DNA of 36,706 nucleotides, taken from Alkalispirochaeta alkalica DSM 8900. Lineage in GTDB: Bacteria; Spirochaetota; Spirochaetia; DSM-27196; Alkalispirochaetaceae. The stretch covers positions 20,521 to 57,226 of the forward strand of contig NZ_KB891725.1 in assembly GCF_000373545.1 (NCBI RefSeq). The letters are read 5' to 3'. Shown one piece after another: positions 7,863-14,810 of the stretch. The notes beneath the pieces are model-generated. The model did no database searches. It had not been told where the DNA came from and was given only the letters and a program-made list of their open reading frames with translations. The position numbers were made by a program, and so were the translations under genes. Position 1 is the first letter of the stretch. Each line of letters begins with the position of its first letter.

Positions 7863-8663
7863 CTATTCCTGCCCGGATTCCTGCTTTGTCTTCTTGATCT
7901 TCTTCTGGAGCTGCACGATATGTTTGGCCGGGTAGACCCCCGTGGGACACACCTGGCTGCAGGCCAGATGGCGATCGCACCCCCAGACACCCCGATCAGA
8001 ATCAACCCGGGGAAGCAGTTCCCCCGATCGTTCGGGGTGTTTGGTAACCTCCCGGTTATAGGCAGCAAGCCCCGCAGGGCCCATAAAATCCCGCATTGTT
8101 ACCACGGGGCAGGAAGAAACGCACAGACCGCACTCGATACAGTTTTCAAACCGCTGATACCCCGTGATCTCCCCGGGAACCTCGCTCCCCTTGTTGGCCT
8201 CGCTGGGGCGCAGATAATCGGCATCGACGGGAAAATCCCGAAAGAGGCGGGCCGGATCTACCGCCAGATCACCCAGGTGATCCATGGTCTGGAGGGGACG
8301 AACCTCGATGGCAAAGGATTTTCGATCCTCTCCCGCTGCTTCGGCCTCCTCCACCAGGTCCATAACCCGGGTTGTACAAGCCAGCGCCTGTTTGTTGTTC
8401 ACAATCATGCCGCAGGTTCCGCAGGACCCGTGGTGGCAGGAGTGACGGAACATCAGGGTCAGATCGATGTTGCTCTTGATCCATTCCAGGGCATCCACCA
8501 GCGTGGTGTGGCCCTTCACGGGCACCACGTACTGCCCCCACTGTTCTTCCCGCTGGGGCCGGGCAATACGGAACCGCACCATTCGTACAGGTTCACCCGA
8601 AAGAGTCTGAAACTCCTGGGGCTGATCGTTATGTCGAGAATCGTTCTGCGGAGAATCGCTCAT
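7863..8663 (-). CDS. SdhB/FrdB-type iron-sulphur subunit partnered with GlpA
   Basis: 266 residues with the two-domain layout of succinate dehydrogenase/fumarate reductase iron-sulphur subunits. Cys76, 81, 84 and 96 (C-x4-C-x2-C-x11-C) form a plant-type [2Fe-2S] site. Cys175, 178, 181 and 185, and Cys229, 235 and 239, form the C-terminal cubane cluster motifs, with CP at 185-186 and 239-240. The ATG at 8661-8663 shares ATGA with the upstream glpA stop, and a GGAG site lies eight bases before it, so the two are translationally coupled. The likely role is to carry electrons from the GlpA flavin towards quinone. No SdhC/D-like anchor is nearby, and the protein has no membrane segment. An upstream in-frame extension was rejected because the coupled start is better. 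Confidence 0.85.
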   Translation of the reverse strand: MSDSPQNDSRHNDQPQEFQTLSGEPVRMVRFRIARPQREEQWGQYVVPVKGHTTLVDALEWIKSNIDLTLMFRHSCHHGSCGTCGMIVNNKQALACTTRVMDLVEEAEAAGEDRKSFAIEVRPLQTMDHLGDLAVDPARLFRDFPVDADYLRPSEANKGSEVPGEITGYQRFENCIECGLCVSSCPVVTMRDFMGPAGLAAYNREVTKHPERSGELLPRVDSDRGVWGCDRHLACSQVCPTGVYPAKHIVQLQKKIKKTKQESGQE

Positions 8664-9856
8664 GAGGCCGCTCCTTTCGTGACAAGATGGGGGTTGTAAA
8701 AAGCCCGGTGCTGCAAAAGAGGTGTCTCGGCGGTGCGGCAGGGTTCCTGCACACCAACAAGATCGCAAATCAGATCGACTGTTTTTTCTCCCATGGCGCG
8801 CAGTACCGTGGCCTTTCCGCCGATGATCGAGATAAACCCCTTCACCCCGTCGGAGCGACCGTGATCGATCGCGATAAAGTCCCGGGAGAGCTTTCGCCCG
8901 TCCTCAACGTTGCTGGAAGCTCCCGCCAGGGGCCTGCTCGCAGACCAGGCCGCATGAAAGGGCGTCTCCCCGAAAACCGGCATCAGTTCCGTAGCCCGGC
9001 GCGTCAGGTAGTCGATATCGGCCCGGGGAACCTCTACCGTGTCGGGATCGTCGGTCTTCCACTGGGTGGAACCGATGATGGAAAGTCCCCGCTGGGGTAC
9101 GATGATGTCACCATCACCGGCGGGATGAAGGTGGCTCACCACCATATTGTTCAGCCGTTTTTTTACCGCCACCATCGTCCCCGGCGCGGGCGTAACGGGG
9201 ATATGAATCCCCGCCAGGGCCGCAACCTTTTCGGCCCAGGCCCCGGTGGCGCTCACCACCAGATCGGCCGCTATGTCCGATTCTTCCTGGGTGGCGTGGT
9301 TCAGCACCCGCACTCCCGTGACCGCACCGGCCCTGCTGTGAATACCCACCACCTCTGTAAAGGTCCTGATATCGGCACCGGCAGCGCGGGCCGTGGCAAA
9401 GAAATGAAGGGGCAGACGCCAGGCATCGATGGTACCATCGGGAACCTGCAGGGCCATCTTGATCTCCGGGTTAAGGTGGGGCTCCATCCGAAAGGCCTGA
9501 TCCAGGGGAATCTCCCGGACGGGAATCGTCGCCTCGCGACAGGCCTGAATGAATTCGGGAGCAAAGGCCACATCCTCGTCGGTGAGCGCCACAAACAGCC
9601 CGTAGTTCATCTCCAGCGCCTGGGGTGCGATCGCCTGCAGTATACGCACCTCCTCCATACATTCCCGGGCAATTTCCCGGTCACCCACGGCGTACCGGGC
9701 ACCGGAGTGAAGCTGCCCGTGGTGCCTTCCCGTGGTGCCACTGGTGAGTTCTCCCCGCTCAACCAGGGTGGCGGTAAAACCCCGTTGTATCAAATCATGG
9801 ATAATCGCGGCACCCGTTCCACCGCCGCCGATAACCACTACGTGCCCGTGTGACAT
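8660..9856 (-). CDS. glpA: Glycerol-3-phosphate dehydrogenase subunit A (GlpA-like FAD protein)
   Basis: A 398-residue DAO-family flavoprotein. The FAD-binding VVVIGGGGTGAAIIHDLIQRG is at residues 6-26. GTTGRHHGQLHSGARYAV (about 40-57), VPDGTIDAWRL and the C-terminal GFISIIGGKATVLRAM align closely with E. coli GlpA. It should oxidise sn-glycerol-3-phosphate to dihydroxyacetone phosphate. E. coli GlpA is about 540 residues and has a C-terminal BFD-type [2Fe-2S] domain. That domain is absent here, and an SdhB-like protein is encoded immediately downstream. The ATG follows GGAGG by six bases, and a promoter lies directly upstream. Neighbouring nudC is on the same strand, but glpA probably has its own start of transcription. 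Confidence 0.88.
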   Translation of the reverse strand: MSHGHVVVIGGGGTGAAIIHDLIQRGFTATLVERGELTSGTTGRHHGQLHSGARYAVGDREIARECMEEVRILQAIAPQALEMNYGLFVALTDEDVAFAPEFIQACREATIPVREIPLDQAFRMEPHLNPEIKMALQVPDGTIDAWRLPLHFFATARAAGADIRTFTEVVGIHSRAGAVTGVRVLNHATQEESDIAADLVVSATGAWAEKVAALAGIHIPVTPAPGTMVAVKKRLNNMVVSHLHPAGDGDIIVPQRGLSIIGSTQWKTDDPDTVEVPRADIDYLTRRATELMPVFGETPFHAAWSASRPLAGASSNVEDGRKLSRDFIAIDHGRSDGVKGFISIIGGKATVLRAMGEKTVDLICDLVGVQEPCRTAETPLLQHRAFYNPHLVTKGAAS

Positions 9857-9886
9857 GCTGGCCCTCCTCGGAAAATCTCGGGAATA

Positions 9887-9915
9887 ATGATAACTCGACT
9901 TGTCAGCATTAGCAA
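9887..9915 (-). promoter_or_regulatory. glpA promoter
   Basis: On the minus strand, -35 TTGCTA (9910-9915) is followed by a 17-base spacer and -10 TATCAT (9887-9892, five of six matches). This gives a leader of about 25 bases containing the GGAGG site. Confidence 0.55.
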
Positions 9916-9936
9916 CTGTAAATTGTGACAGTTACA
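9914..9936. promoter_or_regulatory. Overlapping dyads at the upstream edge of the glpA promoter
   Basis: AACTGT-N8-ACAGTT (9914-9933) is a perfect dyad. TGTAA-N10-TTACA (9917-9936) is a second one on nearly the same centre. They touch the -35 hexamer, a usual place for an activator or repressor to bind. The TGTGA inside is weakly CRP-like. No regulator is identified. Confidence 0.45.
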
Positions 9937-9941
9937 TTTGT

Positions 9942-10829
9942 TCATCTGCTCAGAAGACGCTGGAGATCCTGGGGCGTCCCGTGGTCGCTCACAAAACGCT
10001 CTATCAACCGTCGGGCGATACTGTAGGCGTCGGGTATCTCCCGGGGCAGCTCCCCCGGTGCAAACCAGTCCGCCGAGACAATCTCCTCGTCCTGGAGGGC
10101 AATCTCCCCTCCGGCGTAGTCCGCCGTGAACGCCGCCATGAGGGCCGTGGGAAAGGGCCAGGGCTGGCTTGCCAGGTAACGCACATTTTTTATGGTGATC
10201 CCGCACTCCTCCTGGACCTCCCGGGCTGCGGCCTGCTCCAAGGTCTCTCCGGCCTCGACAAATCCGGCAAGGACGCTGTACATCTTTCCGCTGTGTCGGC
10301 GAGAATGAGCCAGAAGAAGCTTGCCCTGACGAACAACCGCCACAATCACGGCTGGCGATATCCGGGGGTAGCTCGTCGCGCCACAGGCGCTGCACTGCTT
10401 TGCCATCTCCCCGGAGATCATCTCCATGGGGGCCGCGCAGGTCCCGCAGAAGCGGGATGCCCGATCCCAGTAGGCGAGATGGAACACCCGGTTTGCCACG
10501 GTGCATTCTTCAGGGTCCATCGTATCCGGCGCGTTGCGCCGGCTGATCAGGAGAAACCGATCGCCCTCGCTGGTACGCAGGGGGCGGTCAACCAGGGGGG
10601 CAAGATACTGGCGGTCCACAAACGATGCCCTGCCCCTGAGGGAGGAACCTGAGGGAAACTCCAGGGCCGAATCGGGGGAAACGATACCCAGACTCCGAAG
10701 CTCCTCCTCCCGGGGAAGCTCGTGAAGAGGGTGTCGCGCTTGATCACGGGCAACCTCTTTTTTTTCCAGAACCAGAAGATTCCAGTTATCGGGAAAGAGC
10801 GCGAGGCGACGCTCTTCACGGGAGGTCAC
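9942..10829 (-). CDS. nudC: NAD(H) pyrophosphatase / NAD-RNA decapping Nudix hydrolase
   Basis: 295 residues. The zinc ribbon has Cys128, 131, 146 and 149. The Nudix box runs from Gly189 to Ile211 (GFVEAGETLEQAAAREVQEE with CGI after it) and fits GX5EX7REUXEEXGU exactly. The NudC-specific SQPWPFP follows it. The enzyme hydrolyses NADH or NAD to NMN(H) and AMP and removes NAD caps from RNA. The start is GTG at 10827-10829, overlapping the stop of the upstream membrane-protein gene as GTGA, with a GAGG ribosome site eight bases before it. The overlap indicates translational coupling to that gene. Confidence 0.93.
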   Translation of the reverse strand: MTSREERRLALFPDNWNLLVLEKKEVARDQARHPLHELPREEELRSLGIVSPDSALEFPSGSSLRGRASFVDRQYLAPLVDRPLRTSEGDRFLLISRRNAPDTMDPEECTVANRVFHLAYWDRASRFCGTCAAPMEMISGEMAKQCSACGATSYPRISPAVIVAVVRQGKLLLAHSRRHSGKMYSVLAGFVEAGETLEQAAAREVQEECGITIKNVRYLASQPWPFPTALMAAFTADYAGGEIALQDEEIVSADWFAPGELPREIPDAYSIARRLIERFVSDHGTPQDLQRLLSR

Positions 10830-11353
10830 CGGCGTGACCTCGATTTCGCCGTGGCCATCAGAAGCAGCAATTCCAGGATAAGGAAAACCAGCACAACCAT
10901 CACCAGCGCCGTATAGAGGGGCGGGCCGGGGATGAGCCAGAGACCGGTCAGATAGAGGGCACCACCGGCGCTCCAGGCCAGAGCCCAGAAGAAAACAAGC
11001 ACCAGCGGATGCCGAACCGTGGCAAGATACCGGTAGGCCACGGCCCGGCGCACGGCGAGAACCGTCACAACCCAGGACACTCCCGAGAGGCCCAGAAGCA
11101 CGCGGGGAACCCCGGAATCACCGATCCCGCCTCCCCGAAGGATGTACAAAACCACCAGGGCGCAGAGGAAGGAAAAGGCCCCCGTACTTACCTGAACGAT
11201 CAGGGCGTACCAGTGGCACCAGGGCCCCCGGCGACCATCGTAGACCCCGTGAACGGCACTGGTGGCCAGGGCACCGAGGGGAAGGAGGAGAAAGGGCACC
11301 AGCGCCCCCATACCAGAAGAATCGAGGGACGAAAAAATAGTATCGACGGTCAT
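10826..11353 (-). CDS. Unrecognised five-span integral membrane protein
   Basis: A 175-residue protein with five predicted hydrophobic helices, at about residues 12-35, 47-75, 82-105, 115-140 and 146-168, and a short basic tail (ATAKSRSRR). I do not recognise the family. It is coupled to nudC by a GTGA overlap and has its own promoter, so the two are co-expressed. The ATG at 11351-11353 is chosen because GGAAG sits seven bases upstream and the promoter lies just before it. Longer in-frame reading into the divergent EamA gene is implausible. Confidence 0.7.
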   Translation of the reverse strand: MTVDTIFSSLDSSGMGALVPFLLLPLGALATSAVHGVYDGRRGPWCHWYALIVQVSTGAFSFLCALVVLYILRGGGIGDSGVPRVLLGLSGVSWVVTVLAVRRAVAYRYLATVRHPLVLVFFWALAWSAGGALYLTGLWLIPGPPLYTALVMVVLVFLILELLLLMATAKSRSRR

Positions 11354-11366
11354 GGCTCTTCCGGGT

Positions 11367-11395
11367 ATTGTAAACGACTCTGAGAGGGCAGGCAA
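11367..11395 (-). promoter_or_regulatory. Promoter of the membrane protein-nudC pair
   Basis: Minus strand: -35 TTGCCT (11390-11395), 17-base spacer, -10 TACAAT (11367-11372, five of six). It lies in the 45-base gap shared with the divergent EamA gene. Confidence 0.5.
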
Positions 11396-11398
11396 CGG

Positions 11399-12316
11399 AT
11401 GAATGTACATATAATCGGTCAAACAGCAGCGCTCGCCACGGCCCTGTGCTGGGCAATTACCAGTCTCTCCTTCGAAGCCGCAGGAAAGCGCGTGGGCTCC
11501 CTCCAGGTCAACCTTCTGCGGCTGGCCTTTGCCCTCCCCGTTTTCACGGCCTATCTGGTCGCCCGCCAGGGGCAGATCTTCCCCGGCGACGCCGACTGGC
11601 ATATCTGGTTCTGGCTCTCATCCTCGGGGATCGTGGGGTTCTTTCTGGGAGATCTCTTTCTCTTTCAGGCCTTTGTCGACGTGGGAGCACGAATGGCCAT
11701 GCTCATCTACGCCTCGGTACCGCCCATGACAGCGCTCCTGGGATGGCTCATTCTGGGGGAAGCGCTCACACCGGGCCAGTTTGGCGCCATGGCGGTCACC
11801 ATGGCGGGAATTGTTCTGGTCACCACGGTACAACCTCCGGGTCCGCCAAAATCAGCGGCCCCGTCACCGGCAATTCACCACCCCGGCATTCGGGGTATCT
11901 GGTTTGCCCTGCTGGGGTCTCTGGGGCAAGCCCTCGGTCTTGTTCTGAGCCGGTTCGGCGCACCCGACTACGATCCCTTTGCAGCGACCCAGATCCGTGC
12001 CCTGGCCGGTTTCGTGGCCTTTTTGCTTTTCTTTCTGTTTACCGGCCGGCTCGGCCGGGCCCTGAAAGCGCTTCGGGATGCACCGGCCTGTCGTCACATC
12101 CTGCGGGGAGCCTTCTTCGGACCCTTTCTCGGCGTCTCTCTGGGCCTTCTGGCCGCGCAGAACACCTCCACGGCGATCGCCTCGACCATTATGGCCACGG
12201 TCCCGATTATTCTTATTCCCATCACCGTCTTTGGTTTTCGCCAGACCGTGACGCTCCGGGAACTGGCGGGAGCGCTCCTGGCGGTAGCCGGGGTGGCGCT
12301 GCTTTTTACGGGATAA
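11399..12316 (+). CDS. EamA/DMT-family inner-membrane transporter
   Basis: 305 residues, very hydrophobic, with about ten membrane helices arranged as two EamA repeats (about 5-140 and 158-300). The first repeat contains ALCWAITSLSFEAAGKRVG and ends LILGEALTPGQFGAMAVTMAGIVLV. The second ends LRELAGALLAVAGVALLF. Both match the repeat ends of drug/metabolite transporters. The substrate cannot be predicted. The ribosome site is weak (a GAGGG about ten bases upstream). The gene diverges from the membrane protein/nudC pair and converges on deoD. Confidence 0.85.
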   Translation: MNVHIIGQTAALATALCWAITSLSFEAAGKRVGSLQVNLLRLAFALPVFTAYLVARQGQIFPGDADWHIWFWLSSSGIVGFFLGDLFLFQAFVDVGARMAMLIYASVPPMTALLGWLILGEALTPGQFGAMAVTMAGIVLVTTVQPPGPPKSAAPSPAIHHPGIRGIWFALLGSLGQALGLVLSRFGAPDYDPFAATQIRALAGFVAFLLFFLFTGRLGRALKALRDAPACRHILRGAFFGPFLGVSLGLLAAQNTSTAIASTIMATVPIILIPITVFGFRQTVTLRELAGALLAVAGVALLFTG

Positions 12317-12329
12317 CCTCGGGAGGGGG

Positions 12330-13061
12330 TTACTCCCTCCCCGATACCTCCCCCTGGGCCCTGCGGGCGACTTCCAGAGCCACCTCCACCATCTGGTGAA
12401 AACCGGTCTGCCGGTCTTCGGCGCTCAACTCCTTTTCCTGCACCAGGCTGTCGCTTACCGTGAGAAGCGCCAGAGCTTCCCTTCCGTGACGCGCCGCCAG
12501 GGTATAGAGCTGATTTGCCTCCATCTCCACGGCAAGAACCCCGTGACGGGCCCAGACCTTCCACTGTGAGGGGTCATCATCGTAAAAGGTATCGCTCGAG
12601 AGGATACTCCCCGCGTGGAAGGGGATTCCCTGCTCTTCCACCACGGCCAGGGCCTTCCTGAAGAGACTCCAGCTGGCCGTGGCAGCGTAGTCCATTCCCC
12701 CGAAACGACTGCGGTTCATGGCAGAGTTGGTGGAGGCGCTTATGGCGAGGATAAGTTCCCGCAGAGCAATCTCGGATTGCATCGCCCCGCAGGACCCGAT
12801 GCGAATCAACCGCTGAACCCCGAAAAACCGCATCAGTTCCGTAGCATAGATAGCCATGGAGGGCATCCCCATGCCCGACCCCTGGACGGAGATCCGCTCT
12901 CCCTTCCAGAGCCCGGTAAAACCCAGCATCCCCCTGACGCTGTTGTACTGATGCACCTCAGAAAGCCAGTTTTCCGCGACAAAGGCGGCCCTCAGGGGAT
13001 CCCCCGGCATCAAAACCGTTTCTGCGATCTCTCCCGGTTGTGCCCCTATATGAATACTCAC
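12330..13061 (-). CDS. deoD: Purine-nucleoside phosphorylase, DeoD type
   Basis: 243 residues from a GTG at 13059-13061. This reading begins MSIHIGAQPGEIAETVLMPG, which lines up residue for residue with B. subtilis DeoD, and places GGAGG eight bases before the start. The ATG two codons earlier sits only two bases from that ribosome site and is less likely. Family marks are VLMPGDPLRA, GSGMGMPS, RIGSCGA, AVEMEAN and the catalytic Asp in LTVSDS. It is a hexameric cytoplasmic enzyme that cleaves purine (deoxy)nucleosides with phosphate to free base and (deoxy)ribose-1-phosphate. Adenosine deaminase on the other arm serves the same salvage pathway. Confidence 0.93.
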   Translation of the reverse strand: MSIHIGAQPGEIAETVLMPGDPLRAAFVAENWLSEVHQYNSVRGMLGFTGLWKGERISVQGSGMGMPSMAIYATELMRFFGVQRLIRIGSCGAMQSEIALRELILAISASTNSAMNRSRFGGMDYAATASWSLFRKALAVVEEQGIPFHAGSILSSDTFYDDDPSQWKVWARHGVLAVEMEANQLYTLAARHGREALALLTVSDSLVQEKELSAEDRQTGFHQMVEVALEVARRAQGEVSGRE

Positions 13062-13110
13062 GAACATTTCCTCCTTCTACCCGGGGATTCTGCCACCCCT
13101 TTTTTCTTTT

Positions 13111-13155
13111 GTTTCCCGATCTTCTGTTTCCCGATCTTCCGTTTCCTGATCTTGT
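13111..13155. repeat. Three tandem 15-base repeats between lplA and deoD
   Basis: GTTTCCCGATCTTCT, GTTTCCCGATCTTCC and GTTTCCTGATCTTGT follow each other without gaps. A looser copy (TTGATCTTCT) continues into the lplA stop region. The period is a multiple of three, but no gene is evident here. Probably replication slippage. Confidence 0.7.
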
Positions 13156-13169
13156 ATCTCTTGAGCGTT

Positions 13170-14132
13170 TTATCCCTTGATCTTCTGGTCTTCCTGACCG
13201 CTCATGATCTCGTCCCAGGGCATCCCCAGAAAGGCTTCCTTCCTGAAACGTCCGGGATCGCTGCAGTGTACCATGATATCCCGGATTCTGCCCTCGTCGA
13301 TCACCACCTCGGCCCGCCCCTGACCGTTCCCCGGGATATGGCCGCCCAGCTGCGCGAGAGGAACCTCCAGAACGAACTCCGGCGTGGCGCCGTATCGCCA
13401 TTCCCAGGACCGCATCTTCCGGTAGTAGTTCTCAACCTCGGGAAGGACGGCCAGATCCTCCTGGTGAAGGGTCTCCTCGCTACAGGCCCCACCGTAGAAG
13501 GCAGCAAAAGCCTCCCGCAGAGCCACTCCCAGGGAATCGTGAGAGATGGTTTTGCACAGATCCCCGAGATTTGCCACGGGAGACGAGACCGATCTGGTTC
13601 CCCTGGCCCGAAGAGGCCTCTCCGAGGGACGCAGGTATTCCTGGAGCCGATCCAGGTCTGCCCTGATCAGGAGCGTTCCATGGTGAAAGCACCGCTCCCG
13701 GGTATGCTTGAAGGCGTTTCCCGAGACTTTCCGTTTTCCCCCATCGGTGGAGACCAGAAGATCGTTCCGCTCCGACCGGTACGCCTGAAGGCCAAACCAG
13801 GCCAGGGCGTCCACGAGAATCCGGAAATTATGGTCCTGCTGGTAGGAATCAGCCGGAGAGATAAAGGTAAAATTGGTGTTTCCCCGGTCGTGATACACCG
13901 TCCCACCCCCGCTCTGGCGACGCACCAGGTGAACCCCCGCAGCATTCATGGCAGGAAGATTACATTCCACCCAGGGGTTCTGGTATCGGCCGATTACCAC
14001 GGAAGGATCGTTCCGCCACAGGAAAAGGGTCTGCCGTTCGGGTGGGTTTGTCCGGAAAATCCACTCTTCCAGGGCCAGATTAAACCAGGGATCACCCGAG
14101 GTTGAATGGAAGACACGCACATCAGGTCTCAT
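13170..14132 (-). CDS. lplA: Lipoate-protein ligase A
   Basis: 320 residues. The adenylate-forming core shows RRQSGGGTVYHDRGNTNFTF (about 71-90) and KVSGNAFKHTRERCFHHGTLL (about 133-153), which holds the catalytic Lys. A C-terminal accessory domain with W-x-W-R-YG near residue 260 follows, as in bifunctional LplA. It activates lipoate with ATP and attaches it to lysines of acceptor proteins such as GcvH, whose gene lies 6 kb away in this window. The ATG is 15 bases from the divergent pth start. The last codons run into a repeat-rich stretch. Confidence 0.92.
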   Translation of the reverse strand: MRPDVRVFHSTSGDPWFNLALEEWIFRTNPPERQTLFLWRNDPSVVIGRYQNPWVECNLPAMNAAGVHLVRRQSGGGTVYHDRGNTNFTFISPADSYQQDHNFRILVDALAWFGLQAYRSERNDLLVSTDGGKRKVSGNAFKHTRERCFHHGTLLIRADLDRLQEYLRPSERPLRARGTRSVSSPVANLGDLCKTISHDSLGVALREAFAAFYGGACSEETLHQEDLAVLPEVENYYRKMRSWEWRYGATPEFVLEVPLAQLGGHIPGNGQGRAEVVIDEGRIRDIMVHCSDPGRFRKEAFLGMPWDEIMSGQEDQKIKG

Positions 14133-14147
14133 GATACTCTACTTACT

Positions 14148-14729
14148 ATGAAGCAGAGATCTCTACAACCGCCTCTTCCACGACTGGTTGTTTTCCTGGG
14201 AAATCCCGGAAAACGCTACGCTCGCAGCCGCCACAACTTCGCCTGGATGGTGATGGAATCGCTCTTCACCATCCAGGGAGGACTCAGTCAGGAGGGGTGG
14301 AAGGAAAAGTTTCACGGCCTCTTTTTGCGCCGGGACAACCAGGTGTTCCTGCAACCCCAGACGTTCATGAACCACAGCGGCAAGAGCGTCGTGGCGGCTC
14401 TCCAATTTTTCGGGTGGTCCCTGGAGGAACTTCTGGTTGTCCACGACGATCTGGAGACACCCTTCGGGACGGTTCAGTCCAGCTTCGGGGGCGGGCACCG
14501 GGGAAACAACGGCCTGCGCTCCATCATTACCCTGAGCGGCGGGAGTGATTTCTGGCGCCTGCGTCTGGGCATCGGGCGCCCGCCCCGGGGAAGGGCTCCG
14601 GGCGACTGGGTCCTGGAGCGCTTTTCCCCCCACGAGGAGGCCTGCCTTGGGGAGATAACAGAAGGATCCGCTGCCTTCCTCCTGGAGCAGTGCAGAAAGG
14701 CCACGGAAAAGACCCTGGTTTTTACGTGA
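14148..14729 (+). CDS. pth: Peptidyl-tRNA hydrolase
   Basis: 193 residues from the ATG at 14148-14150. Active-site elements are all visible: the Asn of FLGNPGKRY, the catalytic His in SRHNFAW, Asn in FMNHSG, Asp in VVHDDLE, and GHRGNNGLRSI. The last of these has two extra residues relative to the usual GGHNGLKS. The enzyme cleaves peptidyl-tRNA released by stalled ribosomes. No ribosome site is evident before the start, and only 15 bases separate it from lplA, so the transcript must begin inside lplA or be leaderless. An in-frame upstream ATG at 14106 would overlap lplA and is less likely. Confidence 0.93.
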   Translation: MKQRSLQPPLPRLVVFLGNPGKRYARSRHNFAWMVMESLFTIQGGLSQEGWKEKFHGLFLRRDNQVFLQPQTFMNHSGKSVVAALQFFGWSLEELLVVHDDLETPFGTVQSSFGGGHRGNNGLRSIITLSGGSDFWRLRLGIGRPPRGRAPGDWVLERFSPHEEACLGEITEGSAAFLLEQCRKATEKTLVFT

Positions 14730-14769
14730 CAAAACCTTAAAATATGATATGCTTCGCAGACATTTTAAG
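14726..14769 (+). promoter_or_regulatory. Candidate promoter with dyad before the POTRA-barrel gene
   Basis: GTGACA (14726-14731) and TATGCT (14748-14753) lie 16 bases apart. The same stretch holds a perfect 8-base inverted repeat CTTAAAAT (14736-14743) / ATTTTAAG (14762-14769). The dyad spans the likely start point, so it could be an operator. The region overlaps the pth stop. Confidence 0.4.
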
Positions 14770-14810
14770 ATACGTTTCCGGAATTTCAATTGAAACCTGA
14801 CAGGTACACT

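Noticed and set aside
12321-12340. GGGAG/CTCCC hairpin between EamA and deoD genes as a terminator
   Set aside because: Only about five base pairs in low-complexity G/C runs, overlapping the deoD stop. Too weak to call.
13111-13155. CRISPR-like repeats
   Set aside because: Units are 15 bases with no spacers, so this is a simple tandem repeat.
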